A DNA stretch of 64,000 bases from Dyella terrae (GCF_004322705.1 NZ_SIZZ01000001.1:186001-250000); one strand, 5' to 3'; numbered from the stretch's first letter, positions 44,126 to 55,160 are shown. The notes: generated by a model not told the origin, from the letters alone. Numbers and translations are program-made.

Positions 44126-44291
44126 GGCGCCAGATACAAGAACAAGTCGCAGAAATGCGTCGTAAATACCGGCCACGCCTATTGTTGGTGGCCTTTGTCT
44201 AACTTAAAGTGGCGGCTCATAGAGGGTAGTCACCGCGTTTGGCGCGGCGACCCAATAAGAAACGTCACGGGGTAGTTCGGGGGAACACGCG

Positions 44292-46664
44292 ATGAATCGT
44301 ACGTTGAAACTGTCGGTGCTGCTGGCACTTGCGCTGGGCAGCGCCCAGGCGGCCGCGCTCGACCTGGGCCAGATCCAGATCAAATCGGCCCTGGGTCAGC
44401 CTCTGGTAGCGGAGATCCCCGTTCGCCCGGAAAGTCCTGCCGAACTACAGAACCTCTCCGCACGACTGGCCTCGAGCGACGAATTCGCTCGCGCCGGCCT
44501 GGGCGGTGCGCCGACTATCCCGCTGCAGTTCACCGTGGTGGACGCTGCCGGTGGCGGCAAGGCCATTCGCATCACCAGCAGCGTGCCGGTGAACGATCCT
44601 TACCTGGATCTGCTGGTCGAAGTCGACAACGCCACGGGCAAGAGTGTTCGCGAATTCACGATCCTGCTCGATCCGCCGAACAGTCCCGCTGCCGCTCCGG
44701 CGACCAAAGCGCCGGTGGCTTCGTCGGGCAAGCCCAAGCGGGCTGCCGCGCCGGCGCCCGCCGCCAGCAGCACGCCAGCAACCACGACGGAAGCACCTGC
44801 CGCGCCTAAGCCCGCCGCCAAGCCAACTCGCCAGGTGGCTGCAGCAGGTGGCGAGTTCGGTCCGGTCGAACGTGGCCAGACGCTGTCGGGCATCGCCAAG
44901 GAAGTCGCGCCGCAGGGTGTCGACATCAACCAGATGCTGCTGGCCCTCAAGCAGGCCAATCCCGATGCTTTCTATCGCGACAACATCAACGCGCTGAAGT
45001 CCGGCGCGGTGCTTCGCGTTCCGTCACGCGAAGACGCCCAGGCCATGGCCGTGGCGGCCGCGGTCGAGGAAGTGCGCCACCAGAACAGCGACTGGCGCTC
45101 CGGCGCCGCCCGTACGCCGACCGCCGTGGCCGATGCAGGCACGCGAGCGGCGGCATCCACCGCGCCCAGCTCGACCAAGCATGAAAGCGCCGATCGCCTG
45201 GCCCTGGTGCCGGCGAAGGAAGGCGGTCAGGGTGGCGAAGGCAAGGGTGGCAAGTCCGACAAGGCTGCCGTGGCCGGCATGCATCAGGACCTGCTCCGCA
45301 GCCAGGAGGCACTGGCCTCTCTGGAACAGCAGGGCAATGAACTGAAGTCGCGCCTGAAGGACCTCGAAGACATCAACGCGAAGAATGCGCGTCTGCTGTC
45401 GCTCAAGGACAACGAAATCGCCGAACTGCAGCGCAAGCTGGCCGAGGCGCGCAAGTCCGCGGGTGCCCCGGCGGAGCCGGCGGCCAAGCCGTCCGATGCC
45501 ACCAAGGCTACCCCTGCGGTCGCCGCAGCCCCCAAGCCTGCCGAAGCCAGCAAGGCGGCCGACACGGCTCAGACGCCGGCCGTCGCCAAGTCGACTGACG
45601 TCGGCCCGACGTTGGCTGTCACGCCGGCCGGCGCAAGCAGTGTGCCGGCCCACGCGAGTACCGCCGCTGCGGCCCAGCCTGTTGCCAGCAAGCCGGCCGC
45701 TCCGGCCAAGCCTGCGCCGAAGAAGGCCGCTTCCGCACCGGCTCCGGCAGCGGAAGAGCCCTGGTACACGCAGACCTGGGCGCTGGCCGCAGGCGGTGGT
45801 GCCGTCGTGCTGCTTTTGCTTGGCCTGCTCAGCCGTCGTCGCAAATCCGGCGCAGCCGCGACCGGCGCTTCGGCTTCCGCGTCGTCGCTGGCCGACCGCT
45901 TTGGCGCCTCGCCGGCCGTGGGTCATGTCGATCCCGACCAGGACGAGTTGCTTGACCAGCTGGCCGAGCATCCGGATGACATCGGCCTGCACCTGGAACT
46001 GGTGAGCCTGTACTACAGCCGTCGCGACGTCGATCATTTCGAAGCTGCCGCGGAAGCCATGCACGCCCATATCGCCAGCCCGGATCAGCCGGAGTGGCAG
46101 GATGTGGTGCACATGGGTGAAGACCTGGTGCCGGGCCATCCGTTGTTTGCCGGCGGTGCGCCCGTGCCGCCGCCGATCCCGCCGCAGAATGATGACGAGC
46201 ACGCCGCGCTCGACGATTTCGATCTTGGCCGGTACGTGGAGAACCAGGAATCGGATTTGCCGCCGATCCCGGCTGCCCCGGTTCCGAACAAGAAAGTCAG
46301 CGAATACCACTTCGATTTCGACCTGACGCCGCGTCCGCTGACCTCCTCGTCGTACACCGCCGAGCCGACGGCGGAAACCGCTGGCGAAAAGGCGCCGGAA
46401 TCGGTGTCCAGCTGGCAGTTCGCCGAACTGGATGAGGAAGATGCGCCGGCTGACGAGCCGTCCTTCCATTCGGACGCTGGCACGCACCTGCACGACGATG
46501 GCCAGTTCAGTGACGATCCGGTCGACACCAAGCTGGACCTGGCGCGCGCCTACCTCGACATGGGCGATCCGGATGGCGCACGCGCCATGCTGGAAGAGGT
46601 CATGCACGAAGGCACGCAGATGCAGAAGGAAGTGGCGCGCAAGCTGCTCGAGAACATTCACTGA
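44292..46664 (+). CDS. fimV: FimV/HubP-like polar landmark and motility protein
   Basis: 790 residues, inner membrane with a large periplasmic part. Signal peptide; N-terminal FimV domain (ALDLGQIQIKSALGQPLVAEIPVRPESPAELQ quoted in part as LGQPLVAEIPVR); a LysM domain at about 190-246 (FGPVERGQTLSGIAKEV); a coiled coil near 335-390; long Ala/Pro-rich stretches; one membrane helix at about 498-516; then an acidic cytoplasmic region ending in the conserved TPR-like FimV C-terminus (KLDLARAYLDMGDPDGARAML). Organises type IV pili, twitching motility and pole identity. Its position before truA-trpF is conserved in gammaproteobacteria. Confidence 0.95.
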   Translation: MNRTLKLSVLLALALGSAQAAALDLGQIQIKSALGQPLVAEIPVRPESPAELQNLSARLASSDEFARAGLGGAPTIPLQFTVVDAAGGGKAIRITSSVPVNDPYLDLLVEVDNATGKSVREFTILLDPPNSPAAAPATKAPVASSGKPKRAAAPAPAASSTPATTTEAPAAPKPAAKPTRQVAAAGGEFGPVERGQTLSGIAKEVAPQGVDINQMLLALKQANPDAFYRDNINALKSGAVLRVPSREDAQAMAVAAAVEEVRHQNSDWRSGAARTPTAVADAGTRAAASTAPSSTKHESADRLALVPAKEGGQGGEGKGGKSDKAAVAGMHQDLLRSQEALASLEQQGNELKSRLKDLEDINAKNARLLSLKDNEIAELQRKLAEARKSAGAPAEPAAKPSDATKATPAVAAAPKPAEASKAADTAQTPAVAKSTDVGPTLAVTPAGASSVPAHASTAAAAQPVASKPAAPAKPAPKKAASAPAPAAEEPWYTQTWALAAGGGAVVLLLLGLLSRRRKSGAAATGASASASSLADRFGASPAVGHVDPDQDELLDQLAEHPDDIGLHLELVSLYYSRRDVDHFEAAAEAMHAHIASPDQPEWQDVVHMGEDLVPGHPLFAGGAPVPPPIPPQNDDEHAALDDFDLGRYVENQESDLPPIPAAPVPNKKVSEYHFDFDLTPRPLTSSSYTAEPTAETAGEKAPESVSSWQFAELDEEDAPADEPSFHSDAGTHLHDDGQFSDDPVDTKLDLARAYLDMGDPDGARAMLEEVMHEGTQMQKEVARKLLENIH

Positions 46665-46688
46665 GGTGGCGGTACTTCCTCGTGAACG

Positions 46689-46716
46689 AAAAAGGCCGGC
46701 CTTCGCCGGCCTTTTT
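46689..46716 (+). terminator. Intrinsic terminator after fimV
   Basis: AAAAGGCCGGC pairs with GCCGGCCTTTT around CTTC, continuing in Ts. Confidence 0.9.
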
Positions 46717-46805
46717 CATGCCCGCGCGTGAGAACTTCCGGTTCCGGCAAGCCCCCTCACGTCATCCCTGCTAACCTTCCAGCCCCTCCAGCGACGCGAT
46801 CGATC

Positions 46806-47573
46806 ATGCGCATTGCCCTCGGCATCGAATACGACGGCACCGATTTCCTGGGTTGGCAGCGCCTGACCCACGGTGACACCGTGCAGGGCACGCTGGAAAA
46901 GGCCCTGAGTTTCGTCGCCAACTATCCCGTCGACGTCACTTGCGCCGGTCGCACAGACGCAGGTGTGCATGGCCGGTGCCAGGTCGTGCATTTCGATACG
47001 GAAGTGCAGCGCGACATGCGCGGCTGGGTGCTGGGTACCTGCTCGAATTTGCCGACCTCGGTGGCGGTCCTGTGGGCACAGCCCGTGCCTGATGGGTTCC
47101 ATGCGCGGTTTTCGGCTCGAAGTCGCCGCTATCGCTATCGCATCCTCAATCGTCCCGTGCGCGCAGCGCTCGATGCGCGTTACGTAACCTGGGAGCGGCA
47201 TCCGTTGGATGCTGCGCGCATGCATGACGCTGCCCAGGTGCTGATCGGCGAGCATGATTTCACCGCTTTTCGTGCCATTTCCTGCCAGGCCAGGCATGCG
47301 CGTCGCGAAGTGTTGGCCGTCAGTGTTCGTCGCGAAGAGGAGCAGGTGATCGTCGAGATCGAAGCGAATGCTTTCCTGCATCACATGGTCCGCAATATTG
47401 TGGGTTCACTGCTGATGGTGGGTCGTGGAGAGCAATCCGTTGCCTGGATCGCGGCGTTGTTGGCCGGGCGCAATCGCGAGGTGGCTGGCCCGACGGCGCC
47501 GGCTTCGGGCCTCACCTTCCTCGGTCCACGCTATGAGGCTCACTGGGGACTCATCCCGGAGGTGAGCCAATGA
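46806..47573 (+). CDS. truA: tRNA pseudouridine(38-40) synthase TruA
   Basis: 255 residues from ATG 46806 ([19 protein letters not shown]). The catalytic Asp is in [40 protein letters not shown] and [21 protein letters not shown] are family signatures. Isomerises U38-U40 in the tRNA anticodon arm. The stop overlaps trpF by 4 bases, the usual truA-trpF coupling. Confidence 0.97.
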   Translation: MRIALGIEYDGTDFLGWQRLTHGDTVQGTLEKALSFVANYPVDVTCAGRTDAGVHGRCQVVHFDTEVQRDMRGWVLGTCSNLPTSVAVLWAQPVPDGFHARFSARSRRYRYRILNRPVRAALDARYVTWERHPLDAARMHDAAQVLIGEHDFTAFRAISCQARHARREVLAVSVRREEEQVIVEIEANAFLHHMVRNIVGSLLMVGRGEQSVAWIAALLAGRNREVAGPTAPASGLTFLGPRYEAHWGLIPEVSQ

Positions 47574-48187
47574 CGCGCATCAAATGCTGTGGCATGACGC
47601 GCGTCGAAGACGCGGTGCTGGCCTCGCAATGGGGCGCCGATGCGATCGGCGTGATCTTCACGGCGCGCAGCAAGCGACGGGTCGATATCGCCCAGGCGCG
47701 TGCCATCTGCGCGGCGCTTCCTCCCTTTGTCAGCACGGTTGCACTCTTCATGGACGACGATGCTCAGCTGGTCCGCGATGTGCAACGGGAAGTTCAGCCC
47801 GACCTGCTCCAGTTCCACGGTCAGGAATCCGAAGACTGGTGCAGGCAGTTCGGACATCGGTACCTGAAGGCGATCGCGATGGGCGAGGGCGCCAAGGCGC
47901 TCGAGCAGCTGCATGCTTATCCGAGCGCCGCGGGGCTGCTGCTTGATGGACATGGGCTGGGCGAGGCCGGTGGCAGTGGCAAGTCGTTCGACTGGTCGCT
48001 GATGCCGCAGCATTTGACGCAACCTTTGATCCTTGCCGGTGGCCTGACGGCGGAGAACGTCGGCCACGCCGTCCGCACCGCGCGACCTTGGGCCGTGGAT
48101 GTGTCGAGTGGAATCGAGTCCTTCCCCGGCATCAAGGACCGGGCAAAAATGCACGCCTTTATCGAGGCGGTTCGCGGAGCGCTCTGA
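47570..48187 (+). CDS. trpF: Phosphoribosylanthranilate isomerase
   Basis: Third step of tryptophan synthesis. 205 residues, TIM barrel. The catalytic Cys is in [14 protein letters not shown] and the catalytic Asp in [28 protein letters not shown] (VDVSSGIE). GADAIGVIF and LLQFHGQES are also typical. Its 3' end overlaps the convergent trpI gene by 29 bases. Confidence 0.97.
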   Translation: MTRIKCCGMTRVEDAVLASQWGADAIGVIFTARSKRRVDIAQARAICAALPPFVSTVALFMDDDAQLVRDVQREVQPDLLQFHGQESEDWCRQFGHRYLKAIAMGEGAKALEQLHAYPSAAGLLLDGHGLGEAGGSGKSFDWSLMPQHLTQPLILAGGLTAENVGHAVRTARPWAVDVSSGIESFPGIKDRAKMHAFIEAVRGAL

Positions 48188-49085
48188 CGTCGGTGTCCTC
48201 GGCGGTGAGGGCGCGCTCGAGCCATGCAGCGAGTTGGGTTACCCGCTCATCGCGAACGCGTGCCGGTGCGGCCAGTACCCACCAGCCGCCGGTTTCGCGA
48301 AATCCCCAGGGGGCGATAAGCCGGCCTGATGACAGATCCTCGGCGACCAGCTGCGCAGGTGCGATCGCGACACCCAGGCCGGCGACCGCCGCTTCGAGCA
48401 GGTAATACAGGTGGTCGAACGCCCGGCCCATCGGAATGGCCCCGGGTTCGATGCCTGCCGACTGCGCCCAGTCCGGCCAGGCCTGCGGGCGCGACGAGGT
48501 GTGCAGGACGGGCATGTGGCGCAGGGCGTTTACGCCGCCATCCACCAGGGTTTTCAAGTCCGCGAAGCGGGGGCTGACGACCGGCCCGATACGTTCTTTT
48601 GCCAGCGGATAGGCCCGCCATTCGGATGGCCATGGCGGCGACGCCAGCATGAGCGCCGCGTCGAGGCCGGGAAGGGCGGCCAGGAAGGGGCTGTCCTGTG
48701 CCGCCATATGCAGCTTCAGGCCGGGAAGGCCGTCCTGCAGGGCATCCATCCGGGGAATCACCCAGCGCGCAAGCAGGCTGCCCGGGCAGCCGAGCACGAA
48801 CGGCGCGTCGCTGCCACCGCGTTGCAGGGTCTGCCAGCCATCGCGCAGTCGTTCAAAGGTTTCGTTTGAAAGCTGAAGTAGTTCGCGTCCGGCGGGCGTC
48901 AGCACCAGGCCGCGCCCCTGCCTCGCAAACAGCGGCTTGCCCAGGGCGACTTCGAGCGACCGAATCTGGCGACTTACCGCGCCATGGGTAACGTGCAGGA
49001 CGTCGGCGGCCCGGCTGAGGCTTTCCAGGCGGGCGGCGACCTCGAAGGCGCGCAGGGCATTCAGTGGCGGCAGTTCACGGGTCAT
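48159..49085 (-). CDS. trpI: LysR-family activator of trpBA (TrpI-like)
   Basis: 308 residues from ATG 49085 ([20 protein letters not shown]). N-terminal HTH ([24 protein letters not shown]) and a LysR substrate domain. The body follows Pseudomonas TrpI closely: [33 protein letters not shown] and [21 protein letters not shown]. Divergent from trpBA, as in Pseudomonas, where TrpI senses indoleglycerol phosphate and activates trpBA. A candidate binding palindrome lies in the shared promoter. Confidence 0.9.
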   Translation of the reverse strand: MTRELPPLNALRAFEVAARLESLSRAADVLHVTHGAVSRQIRSLEVALGKPLFARQGRGLVLTPAGRELLQLSNETFERLRDGWQTLQRGGSDAPFVLGCPGSLLARWVIPRMDALQDGLPGLKLHMAAQDSPFLAALPGLDAALMLASPPWPSEWRAYPLAKERIGPVVSPRFADLKTLVDGGVNALRHMPVLHTSSRPQAWPDWAQSAGIEPGAIPMGRAFDHLYYLLEAAVAGLGVAIAPAQLVAEDLSSGRLIAPWGFRETGGWWVLAAPARVRDERVTQLAAWLERALTAEDTDVRALREPPR

Positions 49086-49090
49086 ATTAG

Positions 49091-49107
49091 TGTGACTAAA
49101 ACTCACA
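49091..49107. promoter_or_regulatory. Candidate TrpI operator in the trpI-trpB promoter region
   Basis: TGTGA-CTAAAAC-TCACA is a perfect interrupted palindrome just outside the trpI start. It contains a T-N11-A core, the LysR-type site. Nothing else similar occurs in the 131-base divergent gap. Confidence 0.6.
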
Positions 49108-49216
49108 GATGTGGGAGATCATATCGCTTTTCCATTGAGGTAGTTCGGCGCTATGGTTGATGGCCCGGGCAGCCATGTCACTCCGATCGCGGCCGCCACA
49201 TAAGAGGATTCCGCAC

Positions 49217-50428
49217 ATGTCCGCACCCCAGGACTTCCACCGCTGGCCCGACGAACACGGTCGCTTCGGCGATTTCGGCGGCCAGTACGTCGCCGAGACC
49301 CTCATGGCTCCCCTGGCCGAACTCACCGAGGCCTATTTGCGCCTGCGCGAGGATCCGGACTTTCTCGCTGAGCTGGATCGCGACCTGAAGTACTACGTCG
49401 GTCGCCCCAGCCCGATCTATCACGCCGAGCGTCTCTCCCGGCATGTCGGTGGTGCGCAGATCCTGCTCAAGCGCGAAGACCTCAATCACACCGGTGCGCA
49501 CAAGATCAACAACACGATCGGCCAGGCGCTCGTGGCCAAGCGCATGGGCAAGCCACGCATCATTGCGGAGACCGGCGCGGGTCAGCATGGCGTTGCGAGC
49601 GCGACCGTGGCGGCGCGATTCGGGCTCAAGTGCGTGGTGTACATGGGCGCGGTCGATATCGAGCGCCAGAAGATCAACGTCTATCGCATGAAGCTGCTGG
49701 GCGCCGACGTCGTGCCGGTGACATCCGGCTCGAAAACACTCAAGGACGCGCTCAACGAAGCCATGCGCGACTGGGTGACGAACGTCGCCGATACCTTCTA
49801 CATCATTGGCACCGTTGCCGGTCCACATCCGTATCCGATGATGGTGCGCGATTTCAATGCCATCGTCGGGCGGGAAGCGCGCGAGCAAATGCTCACGCAA
49901 TACGGGCGTTTGCCTGACGCGATAACGGCGTGCGTCGGCGGTGGCTCCAACGCCATTGGCCTCTTTCATGAGTTCCTCAACGACCGCGATGTGCGCATCG
50001 TTGGTGCCGAGGCCGCAGGCGAGGGCATTGCAACGGGCCATCACGCCGCTTCACTGGCGGCCGGTCGCCCGGGCGTACTTCATGGCAATCGCACCTATGT
50101 GCTTTGCGATGACAACGGCCAGATCACCGAAACCCATTCGGTTTCGGCAGGGCTCGATTATCCCGGCGTCGGCCCCGAGCATGCCTTCCTGAAGGACGCG
50201 GGGCGCGCGGAATACGTAGGCGTTACCGATGATGAAGCGCTTGAGGCGTTCCACTTGCTTGCGCGCACCGAAGGCATCCTGGCTGCACTGGAATCCAGCC
50301 ATGCCGTCGCGCAGGCCATGAAGCTGGCGCGCGAGATGTCGCCCGACCAATGTGTGCTGTGCAATCTGTCAGGTCGTGGCGACAAGGACGTACATACCAT
50401 CGCAGCGCGTGAAGGAGTGCAGGTATGA
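49217..50428 (+). CDS. trpB: Tryptophan synthase beta chain
   Basis: PLP enzyme condensing indole with serine. 403 residues from ATG 49217, with AGAGGA upstream. PLP Lys in [43 protein letters not shown] and the phosphate-binding [12 protein letters not shown] are present. [21 protein letters not shown] closes the family signature. Overlaps trpA by 4 bases. Confidence 0.98.
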   Translation: MSAPQDFHRWPDEHGRFGDFGGQYVAETLMAPLAELTEAYLRLREDPDFLAELDRDLKYYVGRPSPIYHAERLSRHVGGAQILLKREDLNHTGAHKINNTIGQALVAKRMGKPRIIAETGAGQHGVASATVAARFGLKCVVYMGAVDIERQKINVYRMKLLGADVVPVTSGSKTLKDALNEAMRDWVTNVADTFYIIGTVAGPHPYPMMVRDFNAIVGREAREQMLTQYGRLPDAITACVGGGSNAIGLFHEFLNDRDVRIVGAEAAGEGIATGHHAASLAAGRPGVLHGNRTYVLCDDNGQITETHSVSAGLDYPGVGPEHAFLKDAGRAEYVGVTDDEALEAFHLLARTEGILAALESSHAVAQAMKLAREMSPDQCVLCNLSGRGDKDVHTIAAREGVQV

Positions 50429-51225
50429 ATCGCATCGACCGTCGCTTCGCCGCGCTCAAGGCAGCCGGCCGTACGGGCCTGATTCCGTTCGTTACGGCAG
50501 GCGATCCGGTGCCTGCTCATACGGTGGCGCTGATGCATGCGTTGGTTGACGCCGGTGCGGATGTGATCGAGCTGGGCGTGCCGTTCTCCGACCCGATGGC
50601 CGATGGCCCTGTCATCCAGCACGCCAGTGAGCGCGCCATCGCCAAGGGGGTAGGCCTTCCCGACGTCCTGCGTTGGGTGGCCGAATTCCGTCAACGGGAT
50701 GACGAGACGCCTGTGGTGTTGATGGGTTATCTGAATCCGGTAGAGATTCACGGTTACGATCGCTTCGCGCGGGAAGCCGTCGGGGCGGGCGTGGATGGCG
50801 TCCTGCTGGTGGATTGCCCGCTGGAGGAATCGGCCGTGCTGGCCCCGCTGAAGGCTGCGGGGCTGCGCCAGATCCTGCTGGCAGCGCCGACCACCGCACC
50901 CTCGCGTATGGCGCAGTTGTGCGGGTTGGCGGAGGGTTTCCTGTACTATGTGTCGTTTGCCGGGATCACCGGCGCGGGGCGTCTGAGCACCCAGGATATC
51001 GCCACGCGGGTGGCCGACATCCGGGCCCGCGCGAAGGCTCCGGTAGCGGTGGGCTTCGGCGTGCGCGATGCGCAAAGCGCGAAGGACATCGCCGGGTTTG
51101 CCGATGCGGTGGTCATCGGTAGTGCGCTGGTCGAACGGCTGGCGGGAGCGGAGCAGGCCGGCGATATCGCCAGCCGGGCGCAAGCATTCCTGCAACCGAT
51201 CCGTACGGCGCTCGATGCACACTGA
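50425..51225 (+). CDS. trpA: Tryptophan synthase alpha chain
   Basis: Cleaves indole-3-glycerol phosphate and channels indole to TrpB. 266 residues, TIM barrel. Catalytic Glu in [21 protein letters not shown] (ELGVPFSDP) and Asp in [27 protein letters not shown] and [12 protein letters not shown] bind the phosphate. Good AAGGAG at the trpB end. Confidence 0.98.
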   Translation: MNRIDRRFAALKAAGRTGLIPFVTAGDPVPAHTVALMHALVDAGADVIELGVPFSDPMADGPVIQHASERAIAKGVGLPDVLRWVAEFRQRDDETPVVLMGYLNPVEIHGYDRFAREAVGAGVDGVLLVDCPLEESAVLAPLKAAGLRQILLAAPTTAPSRMAQLCGLAEGFLYYVSFAGITGAGRLSTQDIATRVADIRARAKAPVAVGFGVRDAQSAKDIAGFADAVVIGSALVERLAGAEQAGDIASRAQAFLQPIRTALDAH

Positions 51226-51269
51226 AACGGCTCCTGGCCGTTTCGGTCAGGAACGTTAGAGGTGTTGCG

Positions 51270-52142
<873 letters not shown>

Positions 52143-52167
52143 TCGCGTCAAACGGTCGCAGTGTAGA

Positions 52168-52197
52168 AAAGCCGCCTTCGGGCGGCTTTCTTTTTTT
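52168..52197 (+). terminator. Intrinsic terminator after accD
   Basis: AAAGCCGCC-TTCG-GGCGGCTTT followed by CTTTTTTT; UUCG-capped stem. Confidence 0.93.
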
Positions 52198-52232
52198 GTG
52201 CGTCTGTGATCGTCTCGTTTTGAGTGTTCGTC

Positions 52233-52781
52233 ATTTCATCCACAGAGGCTGTGGATGAAATTCGCATGAGCTTGTGGAAAACCACTTTAAGTCACTGACG
52301 CGACAATCATGCGCACAGCGTGACGAAAAAATGTCCACGCAAATCGCCCGCGTGATGCCTCTTCGCGCATCATCATTTGTCAATCGTTGTGGCGTATTTT
52401 TCCCGCTTTTTTTCGTCGGCGATGCACTTGTCCACAGTCGCTGTGCATCACTTGCGAACAAGCATGTGGACAACTCCAAATGCACCGTGCGACGTCAAGC
52501 ACTTAGTACACAGTGCGCAGATCGTGCTCAATGTGCGCGCGCAAACGGCATGTTTTCCACAGCGTTTGTGGAGACGTTTGGGAGAAGCCTGTGGATAGGT
52601 GGGATAACTTGCTGATGCGACAGGTGAGTGTGACATCGTGATGATTTATTGAGCAGCGGTGTCGACGGCATCCAAACATGCGTCGTCTTCGCGTCGGAGT
52701 CGTTTGCATGCAAGGTTTTCCACAGCCGCTGTGGAAGTGGCTGGGAGAAGCCTGTGGATAGGTGAGGTAACTTGCTGATGC
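52233..52781. repeat. Gene-free region with a dense cluster of DnaA-box-like motifs and repeats
   Basis: About 550 bases holding 11 copies of TCCACA/TGTGGA. Several are one base off the DnaA box TTATCCACA: TTTTCCACA (52553, 52716, and inverse at 52273), TTGTCCACA (52428, inverse at 52465), TATCCACA-type (inverse TGTGGATAG at 52590 and 52753). A perfect 13-bp inverted repeat with an AGG loop spans 52233-52261. GATGCAC/GTGCATC flank 52421-52449, and TTCCACAG/CTGTGGAA span 52718-52736. A ~65-bp direct repeat occurs at 52553-52617 and 52716-52781, sharing GGGAGAAGCCTGTGGATAGG and TAACTTGCTGATGC. No gene in any frame is convincing. Confidence 0.8.
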
Positions 52782-52861
52782 TGCAAGCGCGAGTTACGCA
52801 CTGACGGTTTTTTGATCAGGCGTTGTTCTGGGCGTGATCGTAAGGTCGTCGTGGGTGAGCG

Positions 52862-53422
52862 CTACACCCACTGCATCAGCGGCAATAACCAAAGCGACAG
52901 CGTGCCGAGCATGCCACCGATGATCGTTGCGGCAAGCACATCGCTCGGGTAATGCAGGCCAAGGATGACGCGCGAGGCACCGATCAGCGTGGTGAAGGTC
53001 AGCAGCAGCGGTGCGAGCAGGGGATACCAGGCCAGAGCGACGACCGTGAAGCTCACCGCCTGCAAGGTGTGGCCCGAGGGAAAACTGAATTCATCCAAGG
53101 GTGGCACATGTGCGATGACGCCCGGGCAGGCGCGGAAGGGGCGGGGCCGTTTGGTCCAGCGCTTGAGCACGCGGTACAGAAACAAGGCGGTGAGACCCGT
53201 CAGGGCCATTTGCGATGCGGCGAGCAGACCGCGACGCCCGTCGACCAGGGCGAGCGCTGCCATCAGTGAATACCAGAACACACCATCGCCCAAGCGGCTG
53301 ATGATGCCGAAGAAGACGCCGACAGCGCGTCGCGCACCCCAATGATTGGCGGCAACGCAGATGCGCCGGTCGATGGCCAGGCGAGGGCCGTCAGGCGTGG
53401 GCAGCGGTGGCAGGGTGTCCAT
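52862..53422 (-). CDS. PAP2-superfamily membrane phosphatase
   Basis: 186 residues, about five membrane helices. The three phosphatase motifs are present: KRWTKRPRPF (KX6RP), FPSGHTLQAVS (PSGH with the acid His), and SRVILGLHYPSDVLA (SRX5HX3D with the nucleophile His). Dephosphorylates lipid phosphates, possibly undecaprenyl pyrophosphate. Its start overlaps the end of the upstream glycosyltransferase by 32 bases, so the two are coupled. Confidence 0.92.
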   Translation of the reverse strand: MDTLPPLPTPDGPRLAIDRRICVAANHWGARRAVGVFFGIISRLGDGVFWYSLMAALALVDGRRGLLAASQMALTGLTALFLYRVLKRWTKRPRPFRACPGVIAHVPPLDEFSFPSGHTLQAVSFTVVALAWYPLLAPLLLTFTTLIGASRVILGLHYPSDVLAATIIGGMLGTLSLWLLPLMQWV

Positions 53423-54551
53423 GACTGTGCTCCTGGGCCATATCGCGCAAAAGGGTTTCGAACTCGCGGATCACTGCATCGGGCGAAAGACTGGCCATGC
53501 TGGCGTGCGCCGCGCGGCCCATGTGACGAATCAGGCTGGCGTTGCTGCCGAGCGTGGTGGTGGCTTCGATGAACGCCTTTTCGTTGCCGGCTTCGATGCG
53601 GTAGCCATTGATGCCGGTGGTGAGGTGTTCGCGCGCAGCGCCCTCTTCATAGGCAACCACCGGCAGGCCCGTCGCCAGGGCTTCGAGGATGACGTTGCCG
53701 AAGGTCTCGCTCAGGCTCGGGAACGGGAACAGGTCGGCGCTGGCGTAGTAGCGGGCGAGCGCGTCGCCACGCTGGATGCCGGCAAAAATGAAATCTGGAT
53801 GCGCGGCTTCGAGCGCCGGGCGCGCAGGACCGTCGCCCACCCACACGTAGCGCGCCTTCGGCACGTGCTGTTGCAGGGCGCGAAAGGCGCGAACGGCGAG
53901 GTCAAGATTTTTTTCCGGCGCGATGCGTCCGACGTAGAGGACCACCGGCGTGTTGCCATCGACACCCCAGGAAGCGCGCAACGCGGCGTCACGATGCTGT
54001 GGATGGAACTGCTGCGTATCCACGGCCCGTCGCATCAGTCGCGCGGTGGTGACGCCCAGCTGCCCAAGCTCACTGGCCAGGGCCTGGGTCGGCACCAGCG
54101 TGGCGACGGCGCGATTGTGGAAATTGCGCATGTAGCGACGCACGAACTGGGTGAGGAAGCCCACGCCGTAGTGATCGGCATAGGTATCGAAGCGGGTGTG
54201 GAAACCGGTGGCGACCGGAATGCCGAGGCGTTTGGCGGCGCGAACGGCCGACCAGCCCAGAGGGCCTTCCGTGGCCACGTAGATGGCGTCCGGCCGCAAG
54301 CGATTCCATCGTTCCTTCAGGGCGCGTCCTGCGGGTAAACCAAAGCGGAGCCCCGGGTAGCGGGGGAGCGCGGCGCCACGCATTTCGGTGGCGACGATGC
54401 CCGGCTCGTCATCGAACGGCTTGGCCTGGCGGGGGCGAATCAGGTCGACGGTATGCCCGCGCGACGCCAGTCCGGCGGCGAGGCTATGGACGGTGAGGGC
54501 AACACCGTTGATTTCGGGCGGGTACGTTTCTGTGACGATGCCGATGCGCAT
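53391..54551 (-). CDS. GT4-family glycosyltransferase
   Basis: 386 residues from ATG 54551 (MRIGIVTETYPPEINGVALT). GT-B fold: NGVALTVHSLAAGLASRGH in the N-domain, VATGFHTRFDTYADHYG, and in the C-domain VLYVGRIAPEKNLDLAVRAF, VWVGDGPARPALE and the GT4 EX7E motif in SLSETFGNVILEALATGLPVVA. Resembles enzymes that glycosylate diacylglycerol (MgtA-like) or lipid-linked sugars. Coupled to a PAP2 phosphatase, which suggests a lipid-linked substrate. Confidence 0.9.
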   Translation of the reverse strand: MRIGIVTETYPPEINGVALTVHSLAAGLASRGHTVDLIRPRQAKPFDDEPGIVATEMRGAALPRYPGLRFGLPAGRALKERWNRLRPDAIYVATEGPLGWSAVRAAKRLGIPVATGFHTRFDTYADHYGVGFLTQFVRRYMRNFHNRAVATLVPTQALASELGQLGVTTARLMRRAVDTQQFHPQHRDAALRASWGVDGNTPVVLYVGRIAPEKNLDLAVRAFRALQQHVPKARYVWVGDGPARPALEAAHPDFIFAGIQRGDALARYYASADLFPFPSLSETFGNVILEALATGLPVVAYEEGAAREHLTTGINGYRIEAGNEKAFIEATTTLGSNASLIRHMGRAAHASMASLSPDAVIREFETLLRDMAQEHSHGHPATAAHA

Positions 54552-54717
54552 GAGCAGAACTCGATCTGGCTTGACGCATCGTCCTCGCGGGCGGTTGCGG
54601 CCCCATGGCGCGTGGATGACGCCCGCATGACGGGCGGCGCTGCCGTGAAGGGCACGTGCACGCCAATCGGCATACACTCGGGAGTCTCAAGTCTCATCAC
54701 ACCAAGGAGTCCGACCG

Positions 54718-55152
54718 ATGAAACGCATCCTGCTTGCCCTGGCCCTCGTCACTGCGGCCGGCGCGACCTTTGCGGCCGATACGCCCGCGCTTCCGGTCAC
54801 CAAGGCCCCGGCCGGTGCCGAGGTCTACATCATCTCGCCCAAGGATGGCGCCACGGTTGGCCAGGACGTCACCGTCAGCTTCGGCCTCAAGGGCATGGGC
54901 GTTGCTCCGGCTGGCGTGAAGAAGGAAGGTACGGGCCACCATCACCTGCTGATCGACGTGAAGGAACTGCCGGCCGCCGGCCAGCCGATTCCGAAGGACG
55001 ACAATCACGTCCATTTCGGCAATGGCCAGACCGAAACGACGATCAAACTGACTCCGGGTACGCACACGCTGCAGCTGGAGCTGGCGGACGAAAACCACAT
55101 TCCGTTTGATCCGGCCGTGGTATCGAAGAAGATCACGATCCACGTCAAATGA
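54718..55152 (+). CDS. DUF4399 periplasmic protein
   Basis: 144 residues. Signal peptide MKRILLALALVTAAGATFA; mature protein AEVYIISPKDGATVGQDVTVSFGLKGMGVAPAG followed by HHHLLIDV and DDNHVHFGNGQTETTIKLTPGTHTLQL, the DUF4399 pattern. An immunoglobulin-like fold with a His cluster that could bind metal. Function unknown. AAGGAG lies 10 bases before the ATG; its own promoter and terminator make it monocistronic. Confidence 0.92.
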   Translation: MKRILLALALVTAAGATFAADTPALPVTKAPAGAEVYIISPKDGATVGQDVTVSFGLKGMGVAPAGVKKEGTGHHHLLIDVKELPAAGQPIPKDDNHVHFGNGQTETTIKLTPGTHTLQLELADENHIPFDPAVVSKKITIHVK

Positions 55153-55160
55153 TCCCGATG

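Noticed and set aside
45024-46661. 545-residue minus-strand ORF antisense to fimV
   Set aside because: Shadow of fimV; Arg/Gly/His-rich with no recognisable fold.
52203-52713. Small ORFs in the repeat region after accD
   Set aside because: They cross the inverted and direct repeats, lack ribosome-binding sites and have no conserved-looking sequence.
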